64,000 nucleotides of DNA, taken from Chitinivibrio alkaliphilus ACht1. GTDB taxonomy: Bacteria; Fibrobacterota; Chitinivibrionia; Chitinivibrionales; Chitinivibrionaceae. The stretch covers positions 55,870-119,869 of the forward strand of contig NZ_ASJR01000008.1 of assembly GCF_000474745.1 (NCBI RefSeq). The letters are read 5' to 3'. Below are positions 52,839 through 62,725 of this stretch, in pieces. The first letter of the stretch is position 1. Each line of letters starts with the position of its first letter. A program made the translations under genes and the position numbers. The notes beneath the pieces were generated by a model that saw only the letters and a program-made list of their open reading frames with translations, had not been told where the DNA came from and searched no databases.

Positions 52839-53993
52839 ATGGGGTGTGATTGTCGGGTTCGTCGCGGGCTACTTTCTAAAACGTACACGCTCCAGAAAGG
52901 TGATGTTTACTTTGATCATGCTGCCGCATCTCAAGTGACCCCGGAAGTTATTGGTGTGTATGAACGTGCCCTTCGTTCTCTCTGGGCAAATCCGTCAAGT
53001 CAGCATGGGGCAGGCGTGCTTGTATATAAGGCCCTGGATGATGTGTGTACCACCCTCTCCCGTTTATTTTCTCGTGGTCGACGGTGGTATTTCGGAGAGA
53101 GCTCTTCCCGGCTTATGCATCTTTTTATGCAGTACTGTTCCGTAGACTCCCTGATCGTTCCTGTGACAGGACATCGCTCATTTCAACAGGCAGGCCAAAA
53201 GGTACATACCGTGGGGGTATTACCCACAGGTGAGATTGATCTTGTTTTGCTTGAAGAGCTTCTCAGCCGCACCACTTCAGCGCTTTTGCTCTATGCTCCG
53301 GTACATCATGAGACCGGCGTTGTACAGCCGGTACGCAAGATTTACGCCCTTGCTCAGAAATATGACTGCCTCATATGTCTTGATGCGGTGCAGACAGTCA
53401 CTCGGCTTGGCCATCATGAGTGGGAGCCCTACGGCCACGCTTTTTTTTGCTCATCCTATAAGGTGGGGGCTCCTCCCGGTGCAGCGCTTCTCGGGGTTGA
53501 TCCGACCCTTGCGTTTTCACCTCCCCTCCACGATGCATCCCTTGAGTGGTCTCTTTTCTCAGGAAGTGTGAATGCACCGGCCGTATGTGCCTTTGCAAAG
53601 GCACTCTCCCTCCATATGTCCCAGGAAGAACGGGTGCTCCAGGAATTAGGCACTCTCACTCGCGAAGCACGCTCAATTTTATCTGATTTGGGTCCATGCA
53701 TGGTGTTTGAAACGCCCAAAAAATGTATAACGGGGATTCTCTGTATTACCCTGCCGGATATAGATGATGTGGAGGATCTGCTTCTTTTTTTATCATCGCG
53801 ACGCATATATCTCAGTCGGTTTTCGGCATGTGATTGGGATTTATCCAAACCATCCCGGGTACTGACTGCCATGGGGGTCCCTCCAGAGCGAGCAAAGAAA
53901 TCTCTTCGCTTGTCTCTTTCGAGGAACAACCAACGGAGTGATTTTTTTATTCTTAAAAAAGCACTTCGTGAAGCCTTTTCACAAGGCCTATAA
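52839..53993 (+). CDS. NifS/IscS-like class V aminotransferase
   Basis: 384 residues. PLP enzyme of the cysteine-desulfurase group: VYFDHAAASQVTPEVIG, NPSSQHGAG, HHETGVVQPV, LDAVQTVTRLG (PLP-ring Asp), Lys in SSYKVGAPPGAAL (the usual His before Lys is Tyr), and RFSACDW carrying a Cys like the catalytic GSAC. It probably supplies sulfur from cysteine, but the divergent Lys motif leaves other substrates possible. ATG 52839 is preferred to ATG 52830 because AAAGG lies at proper distance. No isc/suf genes are near. Confidence 0.72.
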   Translation: MGCDCRVRRGLLSKTYTLQKGDVYFDHAAASQVTPEVIGVYERALRSLWANPSSQHGAGVLVYKALDDVCTTLSRLFSRGRRWYFGESSSRLMHLFMQYCSVDSLIVPVTGHRSFQQAGQKVHTVGVLPTGEIDLVLLEELLSRTTSALLLYAPVHHETGVVQPVRKIYALAQKYDCLICLDAVQTVTRLGHHEWEPYGHAFFCSSYKVGAPPGAALLGVDPTLAFSPPLHDASLEWSLFSGSVNAPAVCAFAKALSLHMSQEERVLQELGTLTREARSILSDLGPCMVFETPKKCITGILCITLPDIDDVEDLLLFLSSRRIYLSRFSACDWDLSKPSRVLTAMGVPPERAKKSLRLSLSRNNQRSDFFILKKALREAFSQGL

Positions 53994-54064
53994 GAAGAAT
54001 TGGCAAATATCTCATCATCCTATGGAGAATATTCTGTATATTATTTTTTTTCATGGAGGATCGT

Positions 54065-54709
54065 GTGGTCTATGAAATTGTTCCTGTAAAAAAAGAAGAG
54101 CTTCATTCCGTGGCACAGCTTCTTGCGGAGGTGTTTTCCGGAGAAGCAATTACGTCTCAACTCTTCGATTTCTCCCGGGAAGATACGAAGGATCGCTTTG
54201 CCCGCATGACCCATCTTCGCGGAGCTTACTACCTTCGGGCGGGGCATCTTCTCTTGAGCGTATTCCACCAAGGTACTCCTCTCGGGGTTGCCATAGTAAA
54301 ACGTACCGGAAATGCGATTTCAGTACGGGAGCGACTATTTCGATGGTATGGGCCGTTGTTGCGTGGCATGTTTTCCCTCGTACCGGTCATGCGTTTGCGG
54401 ACATATCTCAGTTTGTGGCCACATTTTCTGCATCCACGACATCTTACCAAGCCTTATTGGTATCTTGAAGCCCTCGCGGTAGATCCGTCGTGGCAGGGAA
54501 AAGGTGTTGGAAGCGCTCTTTTGGAGGATATTCGTGAGCGTATGCACAGTGATGCCTCCGTGTCGGGAATATTTTTGGAGACCGGTACAGAGGAAAATAG
54601 CGCTCTGTATGAAAAACGGGGATATATCTGTATTGAAAAAAAGGGGACCGCTCGTGTCCCCGTGTATCGTCATTTTTTGGTAAATCCCTCTTTTCGTCCG
54701 GAGGGGTGA
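54065..54709 (+). CDS. GNAT-family N-acetyltransferase
   Basis: About 214 residues. Acetyl-CoA motif YLEALAVDPSWQGKGVGSAL, then FLETGTEENSALYEKRGYIC, standard GNAT motifs A and B. Substrate unknown. GTG 54065 is chosen because GGAGG (54055-54059) lies five bases before it and would be inside the coding region if ATG 54053 were used. It converges with the YugP-type gene with no spacer. Confidence 0.82.
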   Translation: MVYEIVPVKKEELHSVAQLLAEVFSGEAITSQLFDFSREDTKDRFARMTHLRGAYYLRAGHLLLSVFHQGTPLGVAIVKRTGNAISVRERLFRWYGPLLRGMFSLVPVMRLRTYLSLWPHFLHPRHLTKPYWYLEALAVDPSWQGKGVGSALLEDIRERMHSDASVSGIFLETGTEENSALYEKRGYICIEKKGTARVPVYRHFLVNPSFRPEG

Positions 54710-55396
54710 CTATCGCCGCTGCTGTGCACGCAGTATGTAGTACAAGAGGGTGAGCAGCGATGTAAGAGCCGAAGCTACGTAGGTAAGAAATGCCGCGTTG
54801 AGCACTTTCCCCGATGCGACGGCTTCTTTTTCAGGGACAACCCCCGTGGATACCATGAGTTTCTTTGCCCGTGCCGAGGCATCCCATTCAACGGGAAGCG
54901 TAACAATGGAAAAGACTACCGCTGCAGAAAAGAGGATGATTCCCACGGAGAGGAGACCGGGAAAATTAAGAATGAAGCCCAACATAAGTAGAATGTAGGA
55001 AAAGTTTGAAGAAAACTGCACCACCGGTACCATGTTGGAGCGTAAACCAAGCCAGAAGTAGGCATCGGCATGTTGTAAAGCATGCCCTGCTTCGTGGCAG
55101 GCAACACCAATGGCGGAAAGAGAACGGGAGTTATATACGTCTGGAGAAAGACGTAGGGTTTTATTTCGGGGGTCGTAATGGTCGGATAAAAAACCCTGCA
55201 CCGGTTCTATGGATACATCGTGTACACCGGCATTACTCAAAAGGCGTTGGGCTGCTTGAGAACCGGTGATTCCCGTAGAGCTTGCTACTTCAGAATATTT
55301 CGCGAAGGTTGATTTTGTAATCATGGTTGCGTAGGCGGCAAGAAGAAGCCCCGGGGCAAGTATTATAAAATAGAGGGGGTCGAAGAGGTACATCAT
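54710..55396 (-). CDS. YugP-type membrane zinc metallopeptidase
   Basis: 228 residues. DUF/neutral zinc metallopeptidase family: an N-terminal helix, the metal motif HEAGHALQHA (His101, His105), and two or three C-terminal helices. YSPDVYN-type sequence before the motif is usual for the family. Role in protein turnover at the membrane is unknown. AGGAG six bases before the tandem ATG ATG at 55396 fixes the start. Confidence 0.87.
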   Translation of the reverse strand: MMYLFDPLYFIILAPGLLLAAYATMITKSTFAKYSEVASSTGITGSQAAQRLLSNAGVHDVSIEPVQGFLSDHYDPRNKTLRLSPDVYNSRSLSAIGVACHEAGHALQHADAYFWLGLRSNMVPVVQFSSNFSYILLMLGFILNFPGLLSVGIILFSAAVVFSIVTLPVEWDASARAKKLMVSTGVVPEKEAVASGKVLNAAFLTYVASALTSLLTLLYYILRAQQRR

Positions 55397-55483
55397 ACTA
55401 CACTCCTTTGTTGTGTTCACGGCATAAATATACATCGTGCTGGCAATTTGTACCAGCATGATGCTTGATCAATCGCCCGATTC

Positions 55484-56494
55484 TTATTTCTGATTGTGTA
55501 TATATGATATTAACAGATCAGTATAGGCCTGTGTACCTAAGGTTCCACCTAAATCTACGGTTCGTGTGGATGCTTGAGAGGTTGTTTCTTCAATGGCGCG
55601 ACGTATTCGTATTGCCTGATGCGGCATGCCGATATGATCCAGCAGTAGGGCAGCTGCCAAGAGGAGGGCCGAGGGGTTGGCCAGGTCTTTTCCCGCAATA
55701 TCCGGGGCAGAGCCGTGAACAGCCTCAAAAATGGCTGTATCAGCACCGATATTTGCACCGGGTGCCATGCCCAGTCCTCCCACGAGGCCTGCGCAGAGAT
55801 CTGATATGATATCTCCCAGAAGATTCGTCGTTACGAGCATATCAAACTGCTCCGGTGCTTTCACAAGGTTCATGGCTGCTGCATCAACAATCATCTCTCC
55901 ATACTCAAGGTCGGGAAACTCTTTCTTTACAGACCGTCCTACGGAAAGAAACAGACCGGAGGTTGATTTAAGAATATTGGCCTTATGCAGTAGGGTGAGA
56001 CGTGTCCGCCCCATGGATCGTGCCAGTTGAAAGGCATAGCGGAGAAATTCCTCCGACCCTGCTCGGGTAATAACTGATTTTGCTTCTGCACGCGACCCAT
56101 CGTCGCTCAGAAACTGCCCCTCCCCTGCATACATTCCCTCTGTGTTTTGGCGGAGGGTGATAAGGTCAATGGAATCATAGCGGGTTGAGATTCCCGGGTA
56201 CGACCGTACGGGGCGTACATTTGCAAAGAGGTTGAAATGCTGTCGTAACTGTACGTTAACCGAGGTAAACCCCTCTCCCACGGGGGTTGTAATGGGGCCT
56301 TTGAGAGCAACTTTTGTTTCACCTATCGATTGTAATGTTTTTTCGGGAAGCAATGCCCCTTCTTCACGCAGCGCTGTTTCTCCGGCGGTACAGAAGGCGA
56401 ATTCAAGGTCGCATTCAAGAGCAGAAAGTACACGGATGGTTGCATCGGTAATGGCCGGGCCGATACCATCTCCCGGTATTACGGTGATTTTCAT
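55484..56494 (-). CDS. NAD-dependent isocitrate dehydrogenase (isocitrate/isopropylmalate family)
   Basis: 336 residues starting MKITVIPGDGIGPAITDATI. LKGPITTPVGEGFTSVNV (substrate Ser), LITLRQNTEGMYAGEGQ, LHKANILKSTSGLFL (Lys), the catalytic Asp in VDAAAMNLVKAPEQFD, TTNLLGDIISDLCAGL, and HGSAPDIAGKDLANPSALLLA. The TPVG / NTEG pattern fits short NAD-type isocitrate dehydrogenases better than LeuB, but homoisocitrate or isopropylmalate dehydrogenase remain possible. The 29-residue longer frame has no ribosome site; AAAGGA precedes ATG 56494. Confidence 0.82.
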   Translation of the reverse strand: MKITVIPGDGIGPAITDATIRVLSALECDLEFAFCTAGETALREEGALLPEKTLQSIGETKVALKGPITTPVGEGFTSVNVQLRQHFNLFANVRPVRSYPGISTRYDSIDLITLRQNTEGMYAGEGQFLSDDGSRAEAKSVITRAGSEEFLRYAFQLARSMGRTRLTLLHKANILKSTSGLFLSVGRSVKKEFPDLEYGEMIVDAAAMNLVKAPEQFDMLVTTNLLGDIISDLCAGLVGGLGMAPGANIGADTAIFEAVHGSAPDIAGKDLANPSALLLAAALLLDHIGMPHQAIRIRRAIEETTSQASTRTVDLGGTLGTQAYTDLLISYIHNQK

Positions 56495-56628
56495 AGGATG
56501 TCCTTTGTAAAACGATTTATCTTCTAATATAGTGTAGGTTGAGCATGAAAAGAAGGGCAAAAAAGCTCCTCGCGTCAAAGTTTTCCCAAGGATGAGCTCC
56601 GTGTACTATTTTATGGTACAGGTGGCAT

Positions 56629-56988
56629 ATGAAACGAACAAAAAAACAGATTGCCGAATATTATCGGAACATGACCATAGAAACTGCTTCCAAAAGAAAG
56701 CAGCTTGTTTTGTTGCATGAAAAACTGGGTAAACTGATTCGGCGCGCCGTAAGGGCAGAGAAGAAAGGGCGTATTCTTCGTCTAGAGCTTACCCAGGGCC
56801 AGAATATTATTTCTCAACTACAAATAGCCCTTCGGGAAGATGCCCGCGAAGCAGCAGAAAGCCTTTTTTTACTCTACGATTATATCTATACAAAATTGGA
56901 GAGTCAGTCCCCGGACGATTGGCACCAAGCCTTAGAGATAACAGACACTCTTACAGAAACCTTTCAGGAACTCTTAAAAAGAAAGTAA
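56629..56988 (+). CDS. fliS: Flagellar export chaperone FliS-like protein
   Basis: 119 residues, all helical. MTIETASKRKQLVLLHEKLG corresponds to FliS 'ETASPEKLLxMLYDG'; ALREDAREAAESLFLLYDYI and LTETFQELLKRK match helices 3-5. FliS holds flagellin in the cytoplasm before export. It is away from any flagellar cluster in the window and lies three bases before the DinG gene. FliS by pattern; identity moderately sure. Confidence 0.62.
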   Translation: MKRTKKQIAEYYRNMTIETASKRKQLVLLHEKLGKLIRRAVRAEKKGRILRLELTQGQNIISQLQIALREDAREAAESLFLLYDYIYTKLESQSPDDWHQALEITDTLTETFQELLKRK

Positions 56989-56991
56989 CCC

Positions 56992-59841
56992 ATGGCAAAA
57001 TTATCAGATATGCTCTCACAAGATAGTGCACAGAAGCTTCAGGAGTATCAAAAAAAACAGGGGGGCGCACGGAAGAAGCACCGAAAACCCCCGCAGAAGG
57101 GCCGTGCTGTGCGAATTCCCGATTTTGTTTCCATTGATTTGGAAACAACAGGGTTAGATAAAAATCGAGATCGTATTACCGAGATTGGTCTGGTAAAATA
57201 TGTGCAGGGAAGAGAGGTCGACTCCTTTTCCAGCTTGGTGAATCCCGGCATTCCTATTCCCCCGGATATTGTGGAACTTACGGGTATTACAGACACCATG
57301 GTTGCGCAGGCGCCGCCCTTTGCAGAGATTATGGATCAGGTCTATCGATTTATTGGTCGTATGGCCCTTTGTGCACATAAGGTTGACTTTGATTTTTATT
57401 TCTTAAATGAAGCGTTTCAGCGTAATGGGGGCAAACGGATTCGTAACTGGCGTATTGACACCTTGGCAACGGCGCGACTTCTTCTTGATCTTCATGAAGG
57501 GTATGCCCTAGGAAAGGTGGCGCGAGCCTTGGGTGTTTCCTTAGAGCATGCACACCGTGCGCTTGATGATGCTCGCGCCGGTGGTGAGGTTGCCCTTAAG
57601 CTACTTCCCATGATCGATGATATTCCCGTAGAAACACGGGTAAAACTTGCTCGGTTTGCCCCTTTTTCCTTTGTGAAAAAGATGCTGGAGTATTCTGTAC
57701 AGGGCTATGGTGCAGAGAAGAGCATGCAGTTGCAAAGAAAGAAATTTGTGGTTTCTCCTCGGGCGCAGGGAGATCCGGCGGAACTGGTTTCTCCCCAAGA
57801 AGTGGCCGAGCTACTCCAGGAGAAGAGCCCCTTGGCAGAAAAAATCCCCGGTTTCTATTCTCGACCTGCTCAGCAGGAGTATGCCCAGGAGATTGCCAAA
57901 AGTCTCAATACTGGCGGGGTTGCTGTTATGGAGGCGGGTACGGGCACGGGAAAAACCCTTGGGTATCTTGTTCCTGCGGCTCTTTGGGCTTTTCGTCGCG
58001 GTGCATGTGTTATGATTTCCACAAATACCAAGAATTTACAGGAACAACTCATCCAGCGGGAGCTCCCCAAGGTTGCAACACTGTTGGGAGATACCTTTTC
58101 CTACACCCTGTTGAAGGGGAAGGGTAATTATGTTTGTATCAAGGCATGGAATAGCTTTGTATCCGGCGAGACGGGGTCCCTTGCCCCCCATGAAAGAGAT
58201 GCCGTACTTCCCCTTATAAAGTGGATGGATGAGACCGAGACTGGAGATATTGAAGAACAGAGCTTTTTCAACCATCACCGAATGACTCATATTTGGCAAT
58301 TAATCTCTGCGGAAAATCGTAGTTGTGCAGGTTGCCCCTCCTATGATGCTTGTTTTATGCAGCAGGCACGTCTTCGGGCGGCACACTCCCATGTGGTGGT
58401 AATTAATCATGCTCTTTTTTATCATGATGTTATGGCACACTCATCTTTTACAGATGGGGCAGATGCTCTTATTTTCGATGAGGCCCATCAATTGGTGCCC
58501 ACGGGGTATCACTCCCTTGTTACGGAAATTGACAGCCGGCGAACTGCTGCGTTAGTAGAGTATTTGCAAGAGATTGTAAACACTTTGAAGGGATATAAGA
58601 CTGATGGGGTCGGTCGTTCCTTTGAAGAGCGATTTTCAGCCTTGACTCGGGCCGTAAAGGCCTTACGTAAAAATAGTACCAATTTTCTCAGTGAGGTGTC
58701 ACTCTGGCTTCGCAAAAATCGTTCCCATGCAGATGATATGAGTCGGGGTATTCTTCAGATACGGTATGAGCCTGCAACCTTTGCTCGGTGCGAAGCAGGG
58801 GCGGGGCTTATCCTTGCCCTTACGGAGAGTATTCACTGTGTGGAGTCCTTTGTCCGCTCAGGAATACCTGCTTTGGAACGGGGTATTGCCCTGAATGAAC
58901 TGCGTGTTGGGCTTGATCGTCTTCGCCAGTATCGAGCAGATGTGCACTATTTGGCCTCGGCTGATACGGCGGGCCATCTTTTTTGGGCGCAGGGGCCGGA
59001 AGACGGTAAGTGGGTAAAACTGACTGGTACGCCCTTGGCGGTTGACTCCTTCTTAGGAGATTTCTGGAAGCACTTTGCTGGGCCAGTGGTGTGTACGTCG
59101 GCCACCCTCTCTCCCGATACAACCTTGGACTACTTCGTACACCGTGCGGGCCTGGCAGAGTATACACCGAAAATACAACGGTATGAATCCCATTTTGCAC
59201 CAGAGTCAATTCTCCCCCTCGTGGTGAAAGACGCCGTGGATGTGCGTGATACCTCTTCCGTTGACTATATTCTGACGGTGCTTGCCGATATTAAAGAAAA
59301 TACCGGGAAAAACACGGTGGTTTTGTTTACCAATAATGCCCTTCTTGAAGATGTATATCATCTGTTTATCCAACGGTATCCGCAGTATAAGGGGGCTGTT
59401 TTTGCTCAGCGTATCAGTGGAAATCGAACATGGATACAGAATCAAATGGAGGAAGTAGAAGGGGCTATTCTTTTGGGATCGGGAGCATTCTGGGAGGGCA
59501 TTGATATTCCCGGTGCCGCCTGTGAAATTGTGGTGATACCGAAACTTCCCTTTCCCGTTCCAACGCACCCCATTGTACGGGCTATCTCCGATGATATCGA
59601 TCAACGTGGGGGGAACGGCTTTATGGACTATTACGTACAAGAGGCGGTCTTGCGGTTTCGCCAAGGCATGGGACGACTCTTACGCCATCGGGATGATCGC
59701 GGGGTTTTTCTGGTGCTGGATAGTCGTATGATTCAGAAGGGCTATGGGAAGCGGTTTTTGAGGGTTAGTCCGGTTGATTTTATGGAGATAGAAAGCAACG
59801 CCGTATCACAGGAGATTTCCCGATTTCTTCGGGAAGAATGA
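56992..59841 (+). CDS. DinG-family helicase with N-terminal DnaQ-like exonuclease
   Basis: 949 residues. A DEDDh exonuclease spans ~45-210 (DLETTGLD, HKVDFDFYFLNEAF, HRALDDARA). The XPD/DinG helicase follows: GTGTGKT, Fe-S cysteines in GNYVCIKAW and SCAGCPSYDACFM, FDEAHQLV, CTSATLSPDTTLDYF, and QGMGRLLRHRDDRGVF. This exo-helicase fusion is common in Firmicutes and some other phyla. The Fe-S cluster implies true helicase activity. Coupled by ATGA overlap to the ATP-grasp gene. Confidence 0.9.
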   Translation: MAKLSDMLSQDSAQKLQEYQKKQGGARKKHRKPPQKGRAVRIPDFVSIDLETTGLDKNRDRITEIGLVKYVQGREVDSFSSLVNPGIPIPPDIVELTGITDTMVAQAPPFAEIMDQVYRFIGRMALCAHKVDFDFYFLNEAFQRNGGKRIRNWRIDTLATARLLLDLHEGYALGKVARALGVSLEHAHRALDDARAGGEVALKLLPMIDDIPVETRVKLARFAPFSFVKKMLEYSVQGYGAEKSMQLQRKKFVVSPRAQGDPAELVSPQEVAELLQEKSPLAEKIPGFYSRPAQQEYAQEIAKSLNTGGVAVMEAGTGTGKTLGYLVPAALWAFRRGACVMISTNTKNLQEQLIQRELPKVATLLGDTFSYTLLKGKGNYVCIKAWNSFVSGETGSLAPHERDAVLPLIKWMDETETGDIEEQSFFNHHRMTHIWQLISAENRSCAGCPSYDACFMQQARLRAAHSHVVVINHALFYHDVMAHSSFTDGADALIFDEAHQLVPTGYHSLVTEIDSRRTAALVEYLQEIVNTLKGYKTDGVGRSFEERFSALTRAVKALRKNSTNFLSEVSLWLRKNRSHADDMSRGILQIRYEPATFARCEAGAGLILALTESIHCVESFVRSGIPALERGIALNELRVGLDRLRQYRADVHYLASADTAGHLFWAQGPEDGKWVKLTGTPLAVDSFLGDFWKHFAGPVVCTSATLSPDTTLDYFVHRAGLAEYTPKIQRYESHFAPESILPLVVKDAVDVRDTSSVDYILTVLADIKENTGKNTVVLFTNNALLEDVYHLFIQRYPQYKGAVFAQRISGNRTWIQNQMEEVEGAILLGSGAFWEGIDIPGAACEIVVIPKLPFPVPTHPIVRAISDDIDQRGGNGFMDYYVQEAVLRFRQGMGRLLRHRDDRGVFLVLDSRMIQKGYGKRFLRVSPVDFMEIESNAVSQEISRFLREE

Positions 59842-61001
59842 TCCTCTTTTATTTCAACGGGGCTGCTGATCGGACACATCGAAGAGTACCGAAAAAAATA
59901 GCCCGTGCGGTGGATCAAGGGGCGGCCTTGTTTTGTGCGGCTCTCCCCCAATCTACGGGCATTTACAGTGGTTTTACCGTGGATGAATCATACTACTCCT
60001 ATCTGGGCGATCAAGGGCTTGCTCCGGCTCGTTTAACCATGCGTACAGAGGGGTATCAACACGGGGATGCGTGGTCAATGAATGGGTCGGGGCGCCGGTT
60101 TTTGACACAGCATACTCTATCCTATGCAGCCCCCCCCGTGGAATGTGTACATTGGTGCAATTCCCGCGTGTTTGCCCACGAGGTTCAGAGGCGACACCGC
60201 TTGGGAGTTCCCGGAAGCAGGCCCATCTCCTCTTTAGAAGAGTTTCGTACTGCGTGGAGATCTGCCCCGTCGTGTGTCCTTAAGCCTAACCACGGCAATG
60301 CGGGGGGACATTTCTTTACACTGACAGCTCATACCCCGGCAGTATCAGTGGAAGGGCCTCTTGAAGCAGCCCTGGCACGGGGAGAATGTTTTTTCTTTGA
60401 GCCATGGAAGAATATTGTCTGTGATATTGCAACAAAACTATCCATCAGCTCTGTCGGTGCTGTAGAGATTCATGGACATCATCGAAATTGGTGCAATCGC
60501 AATGGGGCCTTTTATGCTAACAGCATTTCGGCTGATGATACCACCATTGCGGCGTGGAAACCGCCCCTTGATGATATGGCCCGATCTGTGGGGGGCGAGC
60601 TCTTTGCAGCGGGATATTTTGGCCCCGTAGGCATCGATTCATTTCTGTATGAAGAAGGGGGGAGTCTTCGTGCAGCCTTTGCCATTGATATCAACGCTCG
60701 GCATACAATTAGTACGATTTCCTATGGTATTCGTGAAAAACGGGCGGGGGCTCGTGCTGTGCTGTATCGCTTTATTGCAAAACGACGACATCGTCTTCCC
60801 GATACATATACAGCCCTTCAGTCATGCCTTCGTGCGGGGTTTGCTCCTTGGGAGATGCCCCTCCTTACCACACCGCTTCGCATGTATTCACCCGACGGAG
60901 GATGGGTTCAGCCGGCACGGTCAGCGTTTTATCTTGAAGGAGAGTCTCAGGATGAGCTTCTGGAGAAGGATGAACGCCTGCGGCGGTGTATTCTTAAATA
61001 G
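59838..61001 (+). CDS. ATP-grasp family protein of unknown substrate
   Basis: 387 residues, no signal. The ATP-grasp layout is visible: CVLKPNHGNAGGHFF (beta-loop binding ATP), FFFEPWKNIVCDIATKL, GPVGIDSFLYEEGGS and AIDINARHTI (metal site Asp/Asn). It resembles ligases that make amide bonds between amino acids or in peptide natural products, but I cannot assign it. It is translationally coupled to DinG and followed by a strong terminator. It could be a new two-gene unit or simple read-through. Confidence 0.6.
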   Translation: MILFYFNGAADRTHRRVPKKIARAVDQGAALFCAALPQSTGIYSGFTVDESYYSYLGDQGLAPARLTMRTEGYQHGDAWSMNGSGRRFLTQHTLSYAAPPVECVHWCNSRVFAHEVQRRHRLGVPGSRPISSLEEFRTAWRSAPSCVLKPNHGNAGGHFFTLTAHTPAVSVEGPLEAALARGECFFFEPWKNIVCDIATKLSISSVGAVEIHGHHRNWCNRNGAFYANSISADDTTIAAWKPPLDDMARSVGGELFAAGYFGPVGIDSFLYEEGGSLRAAFAIDINARHTISTISYGIREKRAGARAVLYRFIAKRRHRLPDTYTALQSCLRAGFAPWEMPLLTTPLRMYSPDGGWVQPARSAFYLEGESQDELLEKDERLRRCILK

Positions 61002-61056
61002 GCCGAGATTAGAAGTCCTGGAATAAAATAGAGCTGAATTCTCTGCATGTATCGAG

Positions 61057-61089
61057 AAAAAGGAATGATGGAGGCATCATTCCTTTTTT
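61057..61089. terminator. Bidirectional intrinsic terminator
   Basis: Stem AAAAAGGAATGATG / CATCATTCCTTTTT with loop GAGG and flanking A and T runs, between the convergent ATP-grasp and barrel genes. Confidence 0.85.
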
Positions 61090-61116
61090 GAGAAAGTACA
61101 TTTTATACGAATTCTC

Positions 61117-61689
61117 TTACAGCTCTTCTTCTGCGCGATCCCTTCGTGAAAAACGGGTGATATTGAAATGATAGAGCAAACGAACCGCACCGTGGCCAAT
61201 ATTTTCTGTTACGGTACGATCAACTTGGTTTTCGTCACCCATGCCGGTCTGGCTTTCTCCGCGATATTCAAGCTTTCCTCCGGTTCGATAGGTTACTTCA
61301 AGGGCGACCCCGTGGGATTGACAGTCACCGAAAAACATCTCTCCCCCAATACCCCAAGAGGTATTCCATACAACATGGTTGTATTCAACAGGATCCATCT
61401 CCACGAGATCAACCCGCTGCAACCCTACCCCCCAAAGAGCATAGGGGGCAATCGGCCAGGAAGTTGGAATTGTATACGTAGCATACAACTCCCCCCATTC
61501 CCGTTCCCGATCATAGGTGCTTCCCGCACCTATGGTGGCGGCAAAATTATCTCCGATCCAGACTCTCCCGGAAGCCCCGAAGCCATCAATTCCCACACGT
61601 GTTCCAATGCCCACATCAAAGGACGCCTGGTCCTCTGAAGCAAAGAGTAGCCCTGCTAAAAGTACTATAAAACAGACTGTTTTTTTCAT
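61117..61689 (-). CDS. Small outer-membrane beta-barrel protein
   Basis: 190 residues. Signal peptide MKKTVCFIVLLAGLLFA, then an eight-strand-like barrel: FDVGIGTRVGIDGFGASGRV, NFAATIGAGSTYD, IAPYALWGVGLQRVD, TSWGIGGEMFFGD, GVALEVTYRTGGKLEY, GAVRLLYHFNI. OmpW/OmpX-like size, but no family is assigned. GGGGAG precedes the start. Last of three minus-strand genes. Confidence 0.62.
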   Translation of the reverse strand: MKKTVCFIVLLAGLLFASEDQASFDVGIGTRVGIDGFGASGRVWIGDNFAATIGAGSTYDREREWGELYATYTIPTSWPIAPYALWGVGLQRVDLVEMDPVEYNHVVWNTSWGIGGEMFFGDCQSHGVALEVTYRTGGKLEYRGESQTGMGDENQVDRTVTENIGHGAVRLLYHFNITRFSRRDRAEEEL

Positions 61690-61691
61690 AA

Positions 61692-62717
61692 TTATCTCCC
61701 CTCTTCAACTTCATAATCAACGAGCTCTTTGATCCAGACAATGGCACCATTTGCCCTGGTAATATTTTGTATATACCCCACCCCTGGAGCATAATACAGA
61801 GTCTCCTCAACCGTAGACGCATCTGCAAAAGACCCTGCCCCTTGCGTGTCACGGGAACGAAGATGAGTTCTTGATGGAGATCGGTGTATTCCTGAGAAAG
61901 ATCTCGTATGTGATACGGTATACCTCTTTACGAGCTTCACACACTCAAAAGTACCTGCGGGGACAGTGACATATACCAGCGTATCTAAGACCTCTATCTG
62001 AGCCGTTTCACCATGGAAAAACTCACCATAGGAAGCATTATAGAGCAATCGGTTTACGTCCCATGTTTCTCCTATCTCCACGGGGTAGCGGTACAGACGA
62101 TGTGGTTCCATAAGAGTGTCTGTGGGGGAAGAGCCTCCCATGAGTTTGGTACCCTCACCATCGGTAAATCCCCAGTACACCAAGCCTTCTTCTTCAAGAT
62201 TTTCCCACTCAATTTGGAAAATTTCTGTTTCATAATCATCTACGACCGTGTCACGATCATAGGTAGTTCGTAGAAATGATTTCATGGTAGTATCACTCTG
62301 TGGAATGCTGTCACGATATTGCCACCATCCACCATCTACCAAGGGAAAGATTTCAATAGTACCAACAACAGATACAATGAGCGTATCCTGATCTGAGTAG
62401 AGTTCCCCATCAAATACCCGAATCGGTATAAATAGATTACCGATATAGTCTGTATCTGGTATGGCCGTTGTTCCGGAGAGGGTGTATTTTTCCCCTTCTT
62501 CCAAGACCACACTCATTGTATCTCCATCTGGATCATAGGCTTCAACATGACGAAGGGAGATTGTTATGGAGTCATTCATCTGCACAGCCACATTTGTAAC
62601 TGTTCTCATGAGAATGGGGGCCCGATTATCTCGAACGCCCGTTATTTCCTGAGTTCCACAGCTGGCAAGGCTCAGAATAAGAGCCCCCAGCAGTGTAATA
62701 TTTAGATATTGTTTCAT
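61692..62717 (-). CDS. Lipoprotein with cadherin-like domain
   Basis: About 341 residues. Lipoprotein signal MKQYLNITLLGALILSLASC. A cadherin/Ig-type segment (AVQMNDSITISLRHVEAYDP, then DGDTMSVVLEEGEKYTLSGT, VRVFDGELYSDQDTL) resembles units of the next gene upstream. The C-terminal half (GWWQYRD, VPAGTFECVKLVKRYTV, YYAPGVGYIQNI) looks like a DUF-type surface lipoprotein domain that contacts other outer-membrane proteins. It starts just before the end of the DQDDD protein gene, so they are one transcript. Confidence 0.62.
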   Translation of the reverse strand: MKQYLNITLLGALILSLASCGTQEITGVRDNRAPILMRTVTNVAVQMNDSITISLRHVEAYDPDGDTMSVVLEEGEKYTLSGTTAIPDTDYIGNLFIPIRVFDGELYSDQDTLIVSVVGTIEIFPLVDGGWWQYRDSIPQSDTTMKSFLRTTYDRDTVVDDYETEIFQIEWENLEEEGLVYWGFTDGEGTKLMGGSSPTDTLMEPHRLYRYPVEIGETWDVNRLLYNASYGEFFHGETAQIEVLDTLVYVTVPAGTFECVKLVKRYTVSHTRSFSGIHRSPSRTHLRSRDTQGAGSFADASTVEETLYYAPGVGYIQNITRANGAIVWIKELVDYEVEEGR

Positions 62718-62725
62718 AATGAACC

